This document shows, in pieces, positions 17,083 through 24,980 of a stretch of DNA of 45,842 nt. Location: assembly GCA_937995535.1 (NCBI GenBank), contig CALKJU010000038.1, positions 1 to 45,842 on the forward strand. The letters are read 5' to 3'. Below the pieces are notes generated by a model that searched no databases, was not told the DNA's origin, and saw only the letters and a list, made by a program, of their open reading frames with translations. This stretch comes from an uncultured Alphaproteobacteria bacterium (GTDB lineage: Bacteria; Pseudomonadota; Alphaproteobacteria; Geminicoccales; Geminicoccaceae). The translations under genes and the position numbers were made by a program. Numbering within the stretch: position 1 is the stretch's first letter; every line of letters begins with the position of its first letter.

Positions 17083-17454
17083 TCAGTTGAAGGTGTGCAG
17101 GCGGATCTTGAGGCCACCGTCGGGCTGGCGCTCCAGCAGGTGGGTCGCGAAGCCGCTCGAGGTCTCGCTCGCGCCCTCGCCGCGCGGGCTGCGCACCGTC
17201 CAGCGCGAGGCAACATAGACGAGCCTGCCTTCGCCGCCGCAGACGATCAGCTCGTTGCGATGGTCGGTGACGCCCTGGGCGAGCATCGGGCGGAAGAACG
17301 CCTCGATCGCCGCCGGCCCGACCACCACCTCGTGCGTCGCCGGGAGGAAGCGGGCGTCGGCCAGGTACAGCGCCGCGACGGCGGCGGCATCGCCGCGATT
17401 GAACGCCGCGTTCCACGCTTCCAGCGCACCCCGCGCCTCGTCCTCGATCGCCAC
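17083..17454 (-). CDS. NTF2-like/SnoaL-type protein
   Basis: 123 residues with the cone-shaped NTF2 pattern: ALEAWNAAFNRGDAAAVAALY, FLPATHEVVVGPAAIEAFF and a final strand pair ending LHTFN. Ketosteroid-isomerase-like and DUF4440/SgcJ proteins share this layout. GTG 17454 follows GGGAGGGAGG at good spacing, preferred over GTG 21 bp upstream. No catalytic assignment is possible. It converges with the permease gene (63 bp between). Confidence 0.78.
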   Translation of the reverse strand: MAIEDEARGALEAWNAAFNRGDAAAVAALYLADARFLPATHEVVVGPAAIEAFFRPMLAQGVTDHRNELIVCGGEGRLVYVASRWTVRSPRGEGASETSSGFATHLLERQPDGGLKIRLHTFN

Positions 17455-17584
17455 GCTCGCCTCCCTCCCCACCACCTCCGCTTCGACCGTGCCCGCTCCT
17501 GGCCCCGGCGTCGAGCGCGATGACGGCCGACGGCGCAGGCGCTACCAAGAGCGCAGGTGCGAACCGAACGAAAGCGAGGGAGGC

Positions 17585-18067
17585 ATGGCCGCGATCACCG
17601 ACGCCGCCGAGCTGGCGGCCCTGGTCGACACGATGATCCCGGGCGACGAGCTGTTCCCGTCGGCCGCCGCGGTCGGGACGCACGGGCTGGTCGGCCCGCG
17701 CCTGCGCCAGCTCCTCGGCCGGGATGGCTTGGCACGGCTCTCGGCCGCGCTCGGCCCCCTCGCCGCGTTGGATCGCGGCGGACGCGAGACCGCCATCGCC
17801 AGGCTCGAGAGCGCCGATCCCGAGTTGTTCGCGGCGGTGCGGATGACCGTCTATCTCAGCTACTACGAACAGCCGGCGGTGGTCGACGCGGTGCGCGCGA
17901 TGGGCCACGACTACAACGACGCACCGCAGCCCGACGGCTACGCCCTGCCGCCGTTCGACCCCGATCAGGACCTCCCGAGGCGGCCGCGCGGCGCGTTCGT
18001 GCCGACGGCGGAGGTCCGCCGCGTCGATCTCGCCGCGCTCGACTTCCTGCAGGCGGGGGCGCGCTGA
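17585..18067 (+). CDS. Gluconate 2-dehydrogenase subunit 3-like protein without signal peptide
   Basis: 160 residues with a start MAAITDAAELAALVDTMIPG typical of the gamma-subunit family (the DxxxPxD-like region) and SYYEQPAVVDAVRAMGHDYN downstream. Unlike the copy at 7634-8194, there is no twin-arginine signal. The stop overlaps the GMC start by one base (TGATG), confirming the pair. If the family role holds, this is a cytoplasmic or differently routed version of the same two-subunit dehydrogenase. Confidence 0.8.
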   Translation: MAAITDAAELAALVDTMIPGDELFPSAAAVGTHGLVGPRLRQLLGRDGLARLSAALGPLAALDRGGRETAIARLESADPELFAAVRMTVYLSYYEQPAVVDAVRAMGHDYNDAPQPDGYALPPFDPDQDLPRRPRGAFVPTAEVRRVDLAALDFLQAGAR

Positions 18068-19716
18068 TGCCGCGGCACGAACCCGCCGATGTCGTCATCG
18101 TCGGCTCCGGCGCCGCCGGGGCGGTCTGTGCCCTGGTCCTGGCCGAGGCCGGGATCCGCACCGTCTGCCTCGAGCAGGGCCCGTGGTGGCGGCCCGAGGA
18201 CTATCCGCACTGGGGTGCCGACTGGGAGTGGCGCCGCCTGACCGACTGGAGCACGGCCGTCAACACCCGCCGCAAGGCGCATGACTACCCGGTCGACACG
18301 ACCGACGAGAACACGCTGATGTGGTGCGGGGTCGGAGGCTCCACGACGATCTACACCGCGACCTGGCCGCGCTTCCGGCCGTCCGACTTCCGCAAGGGCA
18401 CCGAGCACGGCCTCGCCCCAGACTGGCCGTTCACCTACGAGGATCTGGCGCCCTGGTACGACGCGAGCGACGCGCTGGTCGGCGTCTCCGGGATCCTGGG
18501 TGATCCGTCCTACCCGCCGCGCGGCCCGTTCCAGACCCGCCCGCTGCCGCCGCGGCGGATGGGCCGCTGGGCGCAGAAGGCGTTCGACCGGCTGGGCTGG
18601 CACTGGTGGCCGATGCCCTGCGCGATGATCGCCGAGCCGTTCGACGGGCGCCCGGCCTGCAACAATTGCGGCGCCTGCCAGAACGGCTGCCCGCGCGGCT
18701 CCATGCACAGCGCCTCGTTCACGATCTGGCCCAAGGCGTTGGCCGCCGGCTGCGAGCTGCGCACCGACGCCCGTGTCGAACGGATCGAGACCGGCGCCGA
18801 CGGCCGCGCCACCGGCGTCACCTACGTCGACCGGATGAGCGGCGTGCGCCACCATCAGCCGGCCGAGGTGGTGATCGTCGCCGCCAACGGCGTCGGCACG
18901 CCGCGGCTCCTGCTACTTTCCGAGAGCGCCAAGCACCCGCACGGGCTGGCCAATTCCAGCGACCAGGTCGGTCGCAACCTGATGCACCACGTCCTCGGCA
19001 TCGCCGGCCTATGGGTCGACGGTGTCACCGACGTCCACGCCGGGGTCATCTCCGCGGCACAGATCTGCTGCGAGTTCGCCGAGACCGACCCCGCGCGCGG
19101 GTTCGTCAACGGGATGACCTTCCACATCGTCGGGCAGAACGGCGCCGGCTTCCAGGCGCTGGGCGCGCATCCCGGCAACGTGGCGCCCTGGGGTGCCCGG
19201 CACCACGCGCATTTCCGCAGCCACTTCAATCACGGCATCGGCTTCCTGCTGGTCGGCGACGATCTGCCCCAGCCGACCAACCGGGTGACCTTGTCCCTGA
19301 CCTCGAAGGACAGCTCGGGCCTGCCCGCGCCGCACATCACCTACAAGCTGCATGAGAACGACAAGCGCCTGATCCGTTTCGCCGCGGACCGCGCGCGCGA
19401 GTTCGCCGCCGCCGCCGACGCCTTCGACTTCAAGCTCAACGATTTCGGCCTGTCCTCGGCGGACGGCTACCGGCCGCCCGCCTGGCATCTGCTCGGCACC
19501 GCGCGGATCGGCGACGATCCGGCGAACTCGGTGACCAACAAGTGGCACCAGGCCTGGGACTGCGCCAATCTCTATGTCGTCGACGGCAGTTCGATGCCGA
19601 GCGGTGCCGCGGTCAATCCGACCAGTACCATCACCGCCATGGCGCTGCGTGCGGCGAGCCATCTGCGCGACAACTTCGTGGATCTCCGCCGGGCCACGGT
19701 GACGCGCCGCGACTGA
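18067..19716 (+). CDS. GMC-family FAD oxidoreductase with ferredoxin-like Cys motif
   Basis: 549 residues. FAD motif GSGAAG at 13-18, GMC C-terminal block with WHLLGTARIGDDPA and VNPTSTITAMALRAA. Cys198, 201, 204 and 208 (CNNCGACQNGCP) form CX2CX2CX3CP, the spacing of a 4Fe-4S ferredoxin site; related dehydrogenases hold an Fe-S cluster here for electron exit. It differs from the GMC protein at 6048-7616, which has only three cysteines in this region. Substrate unknown; alcohols, sugars or inositol-like polyols are family options. Confidence 0.88.
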   Translation: MPRHEPADVVIVGSGAAGAVCALVLAEAGIRTVCLEQGPWWRPEDYPHWGADWEWRRLTDWSTAVNTRRKAHDYPVDTTDENTLMWCGVGGSTTIYTATWPRFRPSDFRKGTEHGLAPDWPFTYEDLAPWYDASDALVGVSGILGDPSYPPRGPFQTRPLPPRRMGRWAQKAFDRLGWHWWPMPCAMIAEPFDGRPACNNCGACQNGCPRGSMHSASFTIWPKALAAGCELRTDARVERIETGADGRATGVTYVDRMSGVRHHQPAEVVIVAANGVGTPRLLLLSESAKHPHGLANSSDQVGRNLMHHVLGIAGLWVDGVTDVHAGVISAAQICCEFAETDPARGFVNGMTFHIVGQNGAGFQALGAHPGNVAPWGARHHAHFRSHFNHGIGFLLVGDDLPQPTNRVTLSLTSKDSSGLPAPHITYKLHENDKRLIRFAADRAREFAAAADAFDFKLNDFGLSSADGYRPPAWHLLGTARIGDDPANSVTNKWHQAWDCANLYVVDGSSMPSGAAVNPTSTITAMALRAASHLRDNFVDLRRATVTRRD

Positions 19717-19787
19717 CGGATGGCGCGCGCCCGGAGCGCTCGCCTATAAGCTGCGCCACCCGCCGACCTGCGATCCCGAGGCGCCCG

Positions 19788-20549
19788 ATGCTCACGCCGA
19801 TCCTGCTGCTGCCCAAGCTCGTGGCACTCGCCGACCGCGCGAGCGAGGTCGTGCTGCGCCACTACCGCGAGGGCGTCACGGTCGAGCACAAGGCCGACCG
19901 GTCGCCGGTCACCGCCGCCGACCAGGAGGCCGAGGCGCTGATCGAGGCGGGGCTGCGCGAGATCGATCCGGCGATACCGATGATCGGTGAGGAGGCGGCC
20001 TCGGAAGGCCGCGTGCCGGAGTTCGCCGAGGGCCCGTTCTGGCTGGTCGACCCCCTCGACGGGACCAAGGAGTTCCTCACGCGCAACGGCGAGTTCACCG
20101 TCAACATCGCGCTCGTCGAGGGCGGCCGTCCGGTCCTCGGCGTGGTCACGGCACCGGCGCTCGGCGTCGCCTGGTGGGGCGCCCTCGGTCAGGGCGCCGT
20201 CCGGCGGGAGAAGGGCGAGGCCTGCAGCATCCAGGTCCGCCCGCGGCCGGCGCAGGGGATGGTCGCCGTCGCCAGCCGCTCGCACCGCGACGCCGAGACC
20301 GACGCGTGGCTCGCCGAGCACGGCATCACCGAGACCGTCTCGGCCGGCAGCTCGCTGAAGTTCTGCCTCGTCGCCGAGGGCAAGGCCGACGTCTACCCGC
20401 GCTTCGGCCCGACCATGGAGTGGGATACCGCGGCCGGCCATGCGGTGCTGCTGGCCGCCGGCGGACGGGTCGTGACGCGCGACGGGGCGCCGCTCACTTA
20501 TGCCAAGCCGACGCTCAAGAACCCGTCCTTCATCGCCTGGGGTGGCTGA
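19788..20549 (+). CDS. cysQ: 3'(2'),5'-bisphosphate nucleotidase
   Basis: 253 residues of the inositol-monophosphatase superfamily. The metal motif DPLDGTKEF near residue 89, the upstream GEE pair and the C-terminal WDTAAGHAVL are all present. CysQ hydrolyses PAP from sulfate assimilation to AMP. The KEF after the DPLDGT motif is the CysQ-type variant (suppressing inositol phosphatase alternatives). It lies between the GMC pair and pyrD. Confidence 0.92.
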   Translation: MLTPILLLPKLVALADRASEVVLRHYREGVTVEHKADRSPVTAADQEAEALIEAGLREIDPAIPMIGEEAASEGRVPEFAEGPFWLVDPLDGTKEFLTRNGEFTVNIALVEGGRPVLGVVTAPALGVAWWGALGQGAVRREKGEACSIQVRPRPAQGMVAVASRSHRDAETDAWLAEHGITETVSAGSSLKFCLVAEGKADVYPRFGPTMEWDTAAGHAVLLAAGGRVVTRDGAPLTYAKPTLKNPSFIAWGG

Positions 20550-20560
20550 GCCCGGCGACC

Positions 20561-21568
20561 TTGCGCCGCCTGATCCACCGCCTCGACCCGGAGACCGCGC
20601 ACCGCCTCGCGATCCGCGCCCTGCCGCTCCTGCCGGCCCGGCGGCTCGCCCCCTCACCGCGCCTGCGAACGACGCTCGCCGGGCTCGAGCTCGACCATCC
20701 GATCGGCCTCGCCGCCGGCTTCGACAAGAACGCCGAGGTGCCCGACGCGATGCTCGGCCAGGGCTTCTCCTGGGTCGAGGTCGGCACGATCACGCCGCGG
20801 CCACAGCCCGGCAACCCGCGCCCGCGGGTCTTTCGCCTGATCGAGGACGAGGCCGTCATCAACCGGCTCGGCTTCAACAACGAGGGGCTGGAAACGGTCG
20901 CCCGCCGGCTCGAGCGGCGAGCCACGCAGCCGGGCGTCGTCGGCGCGAACATCGGGATGAACAAGGACACGGCGGACCCGGTCGCCGACTACCTGCTCGG
21001 CCTGCGCCGCCTGTACCCGCTGGTCGCCTATCTCACGGTCAACGTGTCCTCGCCCAACACGCCGGGCCTGCGCGGCCTGCAGGCGCGCGAGCCGCTTCGG
21101 CGCCTGCTGGGCGAACTGCTGGCCGCCCGCGCGAGCCTCGCCGGGCCGAGGAAGCCGCTGTTTCTGAAGATCGCTCCCGACCTCGACGAGGCCGGCGAGG
21201 AGGCGATCGCCGAGACCGCCCTGGCCCTGCATCTCGACGGGTTGATCGTGAGCAACACGACGATCGCCCGCCCGCCGGACCTGCGCTCGCCGCTTCGTGC
21301 CGAGGTCGGTGGGCTGAGCGGCCGGCCACTGATGGCGCCGTCGACCGCACTGCTGGCCCGCATGCGCCGCCGCCTCGGCCCGGCCATGCCCTTGGTCGGC
21401 GTCGGCGGCATTGCCACCGGCGCGGATGTAGCGGCAAAGCTCCGCGCCGGCGCCACCGCCGTCCAGCTCTACACCGCGCTCGTCTATCGTGGGCTCGGGC
21501 TGCTGCCGCGGCTGCTGGCGGAGCTGGAGGCCGCTGGCGAGGCCCCGCTTGCTTCGCGAATGACTTGA
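20561..21568 (+). CDS. pyrD: Dihydroorotate dehydrogenase (quinone), class 2
   Basis: 335 residues if TTG 20561 is used. It oxidises dihydroorotate to orotate with FMN, passing electrons to quinone, on the inner membrane. Hallmarks: LDPETAHRLAIRAL N-terminal helix of class 2 enzymes, GLAAGFDKNAEV, FNNEGLE, TVNVSSPNTPGLRGLQ with the catalytic serine, and GVGGI. No ATG occurs near the N-terminus. TTG 20561 fits the family start; CTG 20546, overlapping the cysQ stop, is an alternative. Confidence 0.95.
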   Translation: MRRLIHRLDPETAHRLAIRALPLLPARRLAPSPRLRTTLAGLELDHPIGLAAGFDKNAEVPDAMLGQGFSWVEVGTITPRPQPGNPRPRVFRLIEDEAVINRLGFNNEGLETVARRLERRATQPGVVGANIGMNKDTADPVADYLLGLRRLYPLVAYLTVNVSSPNTPGLRGLQAREPLRRLLGELLAARASLAGPRKPLFLKIAPDLDEAGEEAIAETALALHLDGLIVSNTTIARPPDLRSPLRAEVGGLSGRPLMAPSTALLARMRRRLGPAMPLVGVGGIATGADVAAKLRAGATAVQLYTALVYRGLGLLPRLLAELEAAGEAPLASRMT

Positions 21569-21685
21569 GCGTATACGATTTAATTTAGTGCGTCTCGAAA
21601 CGGCGCCCGGGGCTCGGATCCTCCACGACACCGAACCAATGCACGGCGCGGCCGTAGCGCGCGGTCGAACCGAGGGGATGCCTCC

Positions 21686-22153
21686 ATGCGAATCTGGACT
21701 GGACCGGTCGCCGGCGCACTCGTCGTCGTGGCGGTCGCGCTGCCGGCGGCTGCCGACTCGATGCGCTCCAGCGTCGCCTTCAACAACGGGATCGGCAAGC
21801 AGACCGCGACGCAGCCCGCGGGCGGCGTGGAGGTCATGTATCAGATCACCCTGAAGGGTGGCGAGCTCGAAGGGTGCACCGTCGACATCGTCGAGCAGCT
21901 CTACCCGCGCGAGGACGGCGCGTGGGGCACGTTCTTCATCGAGGGCGGCGTCACCTGCGCCGACGGGACGTTCGAGTACGCGTCCGCGGGTGCCTGGGAC
22001 GGCGCGGGCTTCCACGCCGCCGGCCCGATCAACGGTGGCACCGGCCGTTTCGATGGCATCAAGGGCCGCGTCGCCCAGGTCGGGGGCGGCGCCAAGCCGG
22101 TCGGCGACGGCACCGCCGACGTCTTCTACGATCTCCTGATCGACGCATCGTAA
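21686..22153 (+). CDS. Secreted dirigent/allene-oxide-cyclase-barrel-like protein
   Basis: 155 residues. Residues 1-23 are a signal peptide ending PAAAD. The mature part is rich in Gly/Thr/Val strands with INGGTGRFDGIKGR, the G(G)TG.F.G..G pattern seen in allene oxide cyclase-like and dirigent barrels. Two cysteines (EGCTVD and VTCADG) could form a disulfide. No catalytic function is proposed. An AT-rich stretch at 21571-21590 upstream, unusual for the window, may hold its promoter. The riboswitch begins 93 bp downstream. Confidence 0.65.
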   Translation: MRIWTGPVAGALVVVAVALPAAADSMRSSVAFNNGIGKQTATQPAGGVEVMYQITLKGGELEGCTVDIVEQLYPREDGAWGTFFIEGGVTCADGTFEYASAGAWDGAGFHAAGPINGGTGRFDGIKGRVAQVGGGAKPVGDGTADVFYDLLIDAS

Positions 22154-22213
22154 CGGGCGACCACCGCCGCGGCCGCTCGGCCGAGAGCCCGTGTGGCAGC
22201 GCGCCGCCGCGCC

Positions 22214-22242
22214 TTGACCGGGCGGCGTCGGCGTGCCTATCA
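22214..22242 (+). promoter_or_regulatory. Sigma70-type promoter of the metZ riboswitch transcript
   Basis: TTGACC (22214-22219), a 17-bp spacer and CTATCA (22237-22242) match the alphaproteobacterial TTGAC/CTATAT pattern. The predicted transcript start at about 22248-22250 falls on the first bases of the riboswitch P1 stem, which independently supports it. Confidence 0.68.
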
Positions 22243-22246
22243 CCCG

Positions 22247-22308
22247 GTCGTCGCGATTTGAGCCGGTCGGCTTGCGGGCGACGTTAAAGAAACCGCTAAA
22301 AGGCCGGG
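22247..22308 (+). promoter_or_regulatory. SAM-II riboswitch (metA-type aptamer)
   Basis: The order of conserved blocks matches the SAM-II pseudoknot. P1: GTCGTCGC (22247-22254) with GCGGGCGAC (22274-22282), one bulged G. Conserved GATTTGA (22255-22261). After P1 an A-rich GTTAAAGAAAC run, then GCTAAAAGG (22295-22303), the most diagnostic block. GCC at 22262-22264 can pair with GGC at 22302-22304 to form the pseudoknot P2. Location upstream of metZ is the standard SAM-II context in alphaproteobacteria. SAM binding is expected to lower metZ expression. Confidence 0.87.
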
Positions 22309-22316
22309 TCGCTCGC

Positions 22317-22345
22317 GAGCCCTGGCCGTCCGGCCGGGGCTTTTT
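22317..22345 (+). terminator. Intrinsic terminator controlled by the SAM-II riboswitch
   Basis: Stem GAGCCCTGGCC (22317-22327) with GGCCGGGGCTT (22332-22342), loop GTCC, then the rest of a five-T run (22341-22345). The 5' arm can alternatively pair with GGCCGGG (22302-22308) of the aptamer, an antiterminator. GCTCGCGAGC (22311-22320) is a perfect palindrome in between. Confidence 0.82.
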
Positions 22346-22379
22346 GTTCGGCACCCGCCGGGCAACGGGAGGACAGGCG

Positions 22380-23555
22380 ATGAGCGCTGGCTGGGGGCTG
22401 CGGACCAGGCTGGTCCATGGTGGCCAACGCCGCTCGCCGCTGGGCGAGACCTGCGAGGCGCTCTGGCTCACCTCCGGCTTCACCTACGCCCAGGCGGAGG
22501 ACGCCGAAGGCCGCTTCGCCGACCGCCTGCCCGGCTTCATGTACAGCCGGGTCGGCAACCCGACGGTGCGCACCTTCGAAGAGCGGATGATGCTCCTCGA
22601 GGGGGCCGAGGAGGCGGCCGCCACCGCGACCGGCATGGCCGCGGTCAACGCCGCGCTGATGTGCCAGCTCCGCGCTGGCGCACGGGTCGTGGCGGCGCGC
22701 TGCCTGTTCGGCTCGTGTCATTACATCCTGACCGAGATCCTGCCGCGGTTCGGGGTCGAGGTCGTGCTCGTCGACGGCCGCGATCTCGACGCCTGGCGGC
22801 GGGCGCTGTCGCGCCGCACCGACGCCGTGTTTCTCGAGACGCCGGGCAATCCGACGCTCGAGCTGGTCGACATCGCGGGCGTCGCCGAACTCGCCCACGC
22901 CGCCGGCGCCCGCGTCATCGTCGACAACGTCTTCGCCACCCCGATCCTGCAGCGGCCGCTGCCGCTGGGTGCCGACATCGTCGTCTACTCGGCGACCAAG
23001 CACATCGACGGGCAGGGCCGCTGCCTCGGCGGCGTGGTCCTGTGCGACGCCGCGTTCAAGCGCGACCTGCTGCAACCCTACCTCAAGCATACCGGTCCGG
23101 CGCTGTCGCCCTTCAACGCCTGGACGCTCACCAAGGGCCTGGAAACGCTGGACCTCCGCGTCCGCGAGCATGTCCGCTCGGCCGAGGCGATCGCCCGGTT
23201 CCTCGAGCAGCATCCGCGGGTCGAGGGCGTGCTCTATCCGGGTCTCGACAGCCATCCGCAGCGCGCCCTGGCGAAGCGGCAGATGAGCGCCGGCGGCGGG
23301 CTCGTCGCGTTCCGCGTCGGCGGTGGACGGGAGCGCGCCTTCGCCGTGGTCAACCGGCTGAAGCTGATCGCGATCTCGAACAATCTCGGCGACGCCAAGA
23401 GCCTCGCCACGCATCCGGCGAGCACGACGCATTCGCGCATCCCCGAGAGCGAGCGCCAGGAGCTCGGCATCACCGAGGATCTGATCCGCCTCTCGGTCGG
23501 TCTCGAGGACGTCGAGGACCTGATGGCCGATCTCAATCAGGCCCTGCGCGGCTGA
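22380..23555 (+). CDS. metZ: O-succinylhomoserine sulfhydrylase
   Basis: 391 residues, PLP enzyme of the Cys/Met metabolism family that condenses O-succinylhomoserine with sulfide to homocysteine. YSATKHIDGQGRCLGG holds the PLP lysine and is the MetZ-type variant; FMYSRVGNPTVRTFEERM is the N-terminal substrate loop. ATG 22380 follows GGGAGGA; the open frame extends upstream through the riboswitch and terminator but that part is not coding. Regulated by the SAM-II attenuator. Its stop is only 3 bp from the stop of the convergent amidase. Confidence 0.95.
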   Translation: MSAGWGLRTRLVHGGQRRSPLGETCEALWLTSGFTYAQAEDAEGRFADRLPGFMYSRVGNPTVRTFEERMMLLEGAEEAAATATGMAAVNAALMCQLRAGARVVAARCLFGSCHYILTEILPRFGVEVVLVDGRDLDAWRRALSRRTDAVFLETPGNPTLELVDIAGVAELAHAAGARVIVDNVFATPILQRPLPLGADIVVYSATKHIDGQGRCLGGVVLCDAAFKRDLLQPYLKHTGPALSPFNAWTLTKGLETLDLRVREHVRSAEAIARFLEQHPRVEGVLYPGLDSHPQRALAKRQMSAGGGLVAFRVGGGRERAFAVVNRLKLIAISNNLGDAKSLATHPASTTHSRIPESERQELGITEDLIRLSVGLEDVEDLMADLNQALRG

Positions 23556-23558
23556 AGC

Positions 23559-24980
23559 TCACGCGGCCGGAGCGCGCGGGTCGATCGGCACGGCGCCGGC
23601 GAGGTCCAGGAGGTCCTCGATCCACGTCGCGGCCCGCAGCAGCGCCGCTTCGCCGCGCGGCGGGCCGACGATCTGCAGCCCGACCGGCAGCCCGGCCGCG
23701 GTGAAGCCGCAGGGCAGGCTGAGCGCCGGGCAGCCGGTGAGCGTGATCGCGTAGGCGATCGTCACCCAGTCGATGTAGCTGGGAAAGGAATGCCCGTTCA
23801 GCTCGGCGAGCCAGCGCTGCTCGACCGGAAAGGGCGGCACGATCGCGGCCGGCGTGAGCAGGAGGTCGTAGGTCTGAAGGAATGCCACCATGCGCCGCTG
23901 CATGGCGCCCCGCTCGCGTTCGGCACGGCCGATCTCGTCCGCAGTGAGGGCGAGCCCGCGCTCGATGTTCCACACCACCTCCGGTTTGAGCGCGGCGCGG
24001 TGCATGGCCAACGTCGGCGCCTGCGCGGCGGCGAAGCGCGCGGCGCGCAGCACGGTGAACACGTCGGTCGCCGGACTCAGGTCCGGGGCCGCCTCCTCGA
24101 CCGCGACGCCGGCGGCCGCGATCCGTTCGAGCGCCCGCCGGCAGACCGCGACGATCTCCGCATCGACCGGTGTGATCCCGCCGAGATCGGGCGAAAACGC
24201 CACGCGAGTGGGCTTGGCCGGCCGCTCGACGGCCGCGACGAAGCTCTCCGCCGGTGCCGCGAAGCTCAATGGATCTTCCGGCTCGAAGCCGGCCATGGCG
24301 TCGAGCATGAGCGCGAGATCGCGCACGTCGCGGGCCATCGGTCCCGCGACAGCCAGCGTGTCGAACGGCAGGGTCGCCGGTCCGTGCGGCACCCGGCCGG
24401 GACTGGAACGGAGCCCGACGACGGCGCAGAACGCCGCCGGCGTACGCAGCGAGCCGCCGAGATCCGAGCCGTCGGCGAGCCACGCCATGCCAGTGGCGAG
24501 CGCCACGGCAGCGCCCCCGGAGCTGCCGCCGCAGGTCAGCCGCGTGTCCCACGGGTTGCGGGTCACGCCGAACACCTCGTTGAAGGTCTGCGCACCGGCG
24601 CCGAACTCGGGGGTGTTGGTCTTGCCGAGGACGACGGCGCCGTGGGCCTCGAGCCGGCGCACCTCGATCGCCGAGGCCGTCGGGACATGCTCGGCGAAGG
24701 CGCGGCAGCCGTAGGTGGTCCGCACCCCCTCGACGTCGACCAGATCCTTGATCAGCACCGGCAGGCCGGCGAGCCAGCCGCGCGCGTCGGCCGGCGGCCG
24801 GGGCAGCCGGCGGACCCTGGCCCGGGCTCGCTCGACGCACAGCGTGGGGACGGCATTGACTGCCGGATCGACCGCCTCGATCCGCGCCACCGCCGCGTCG
24901 ATCAGCTCCGCCGGCGTCACCGCGCCGCGCCGCAGCAGACGGACCACCTCGCGCGCCGGCAGCCGCCACAGGCTGCTCAT
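23559..24980 (-). CDS. Amidase signature family enzyme
   Basis: 473 residues. The Ser-cisSer-Lys triad is recognisable as Lys78 (LIKDLVD), Ser153 (CGGSSGG) and Ser177 (DLGGSLRTPA), with the fixed 24-residue serine spacing. Amidases of this type hydrolyse primary or aryl amides, ureido compounds or act in GatA. It is not GatA, as gatB/gatC are absent. Last gene of the four-gene minus-strand operon; its ATG overlaps the HD-oxygenase stop by 4 bp. The substrate may derive from the phosphonate pathway proposed for its neighbours. Confidence 0.9.
   Translation of the reverse strand: MSSLWRLPAREVVRLLRRGAVTPAELIDAAVARIEAVDPAVNAVPTLCVERARARVRRLPRPPADARGWLAGLPVLIKDLVDVEGVRTTYGCRAFAEHVPTASAIEVRRLEAHGAVVLGKTNTPEFGAGAQTFNEVFGVTRNPWDTRLTCGGSSGGAAVALATGMAWLADGSDLGGSLRTPAAFCAVVGLRSSPGRVPHGPATLPFDTLAVAGPMARDVRDLALMLDAMAGFEPEDPLSFAAPAESFVAAVERPAKPTRVAFSPDLGGITPVDAEIVAVCRRALERIAAAGVAVEEAAPDLSPATDVFTVLRAARFAAAQAPTLAMHRAALKPEVVWNIERGLALTADEIGRAERERGAMQRRMVAFLQTYDLLLTPAAIVPPFPVEQRWLAELNGHSFPSYIDWVTIAYAITLTGCPALSLPCGFTAAGLPVGLQIVGPPRGEAALLRAATWIEDLLDLAGAVPIDPRAPAA

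Noticed and set aside
22233..22379. Upstream in-frame extension of metZ
   Set aside because: The open frame runs through the SAM-II aptamer and terminator, shows no MetZ homology, and a strong ribosome site precedes ATG 22380.
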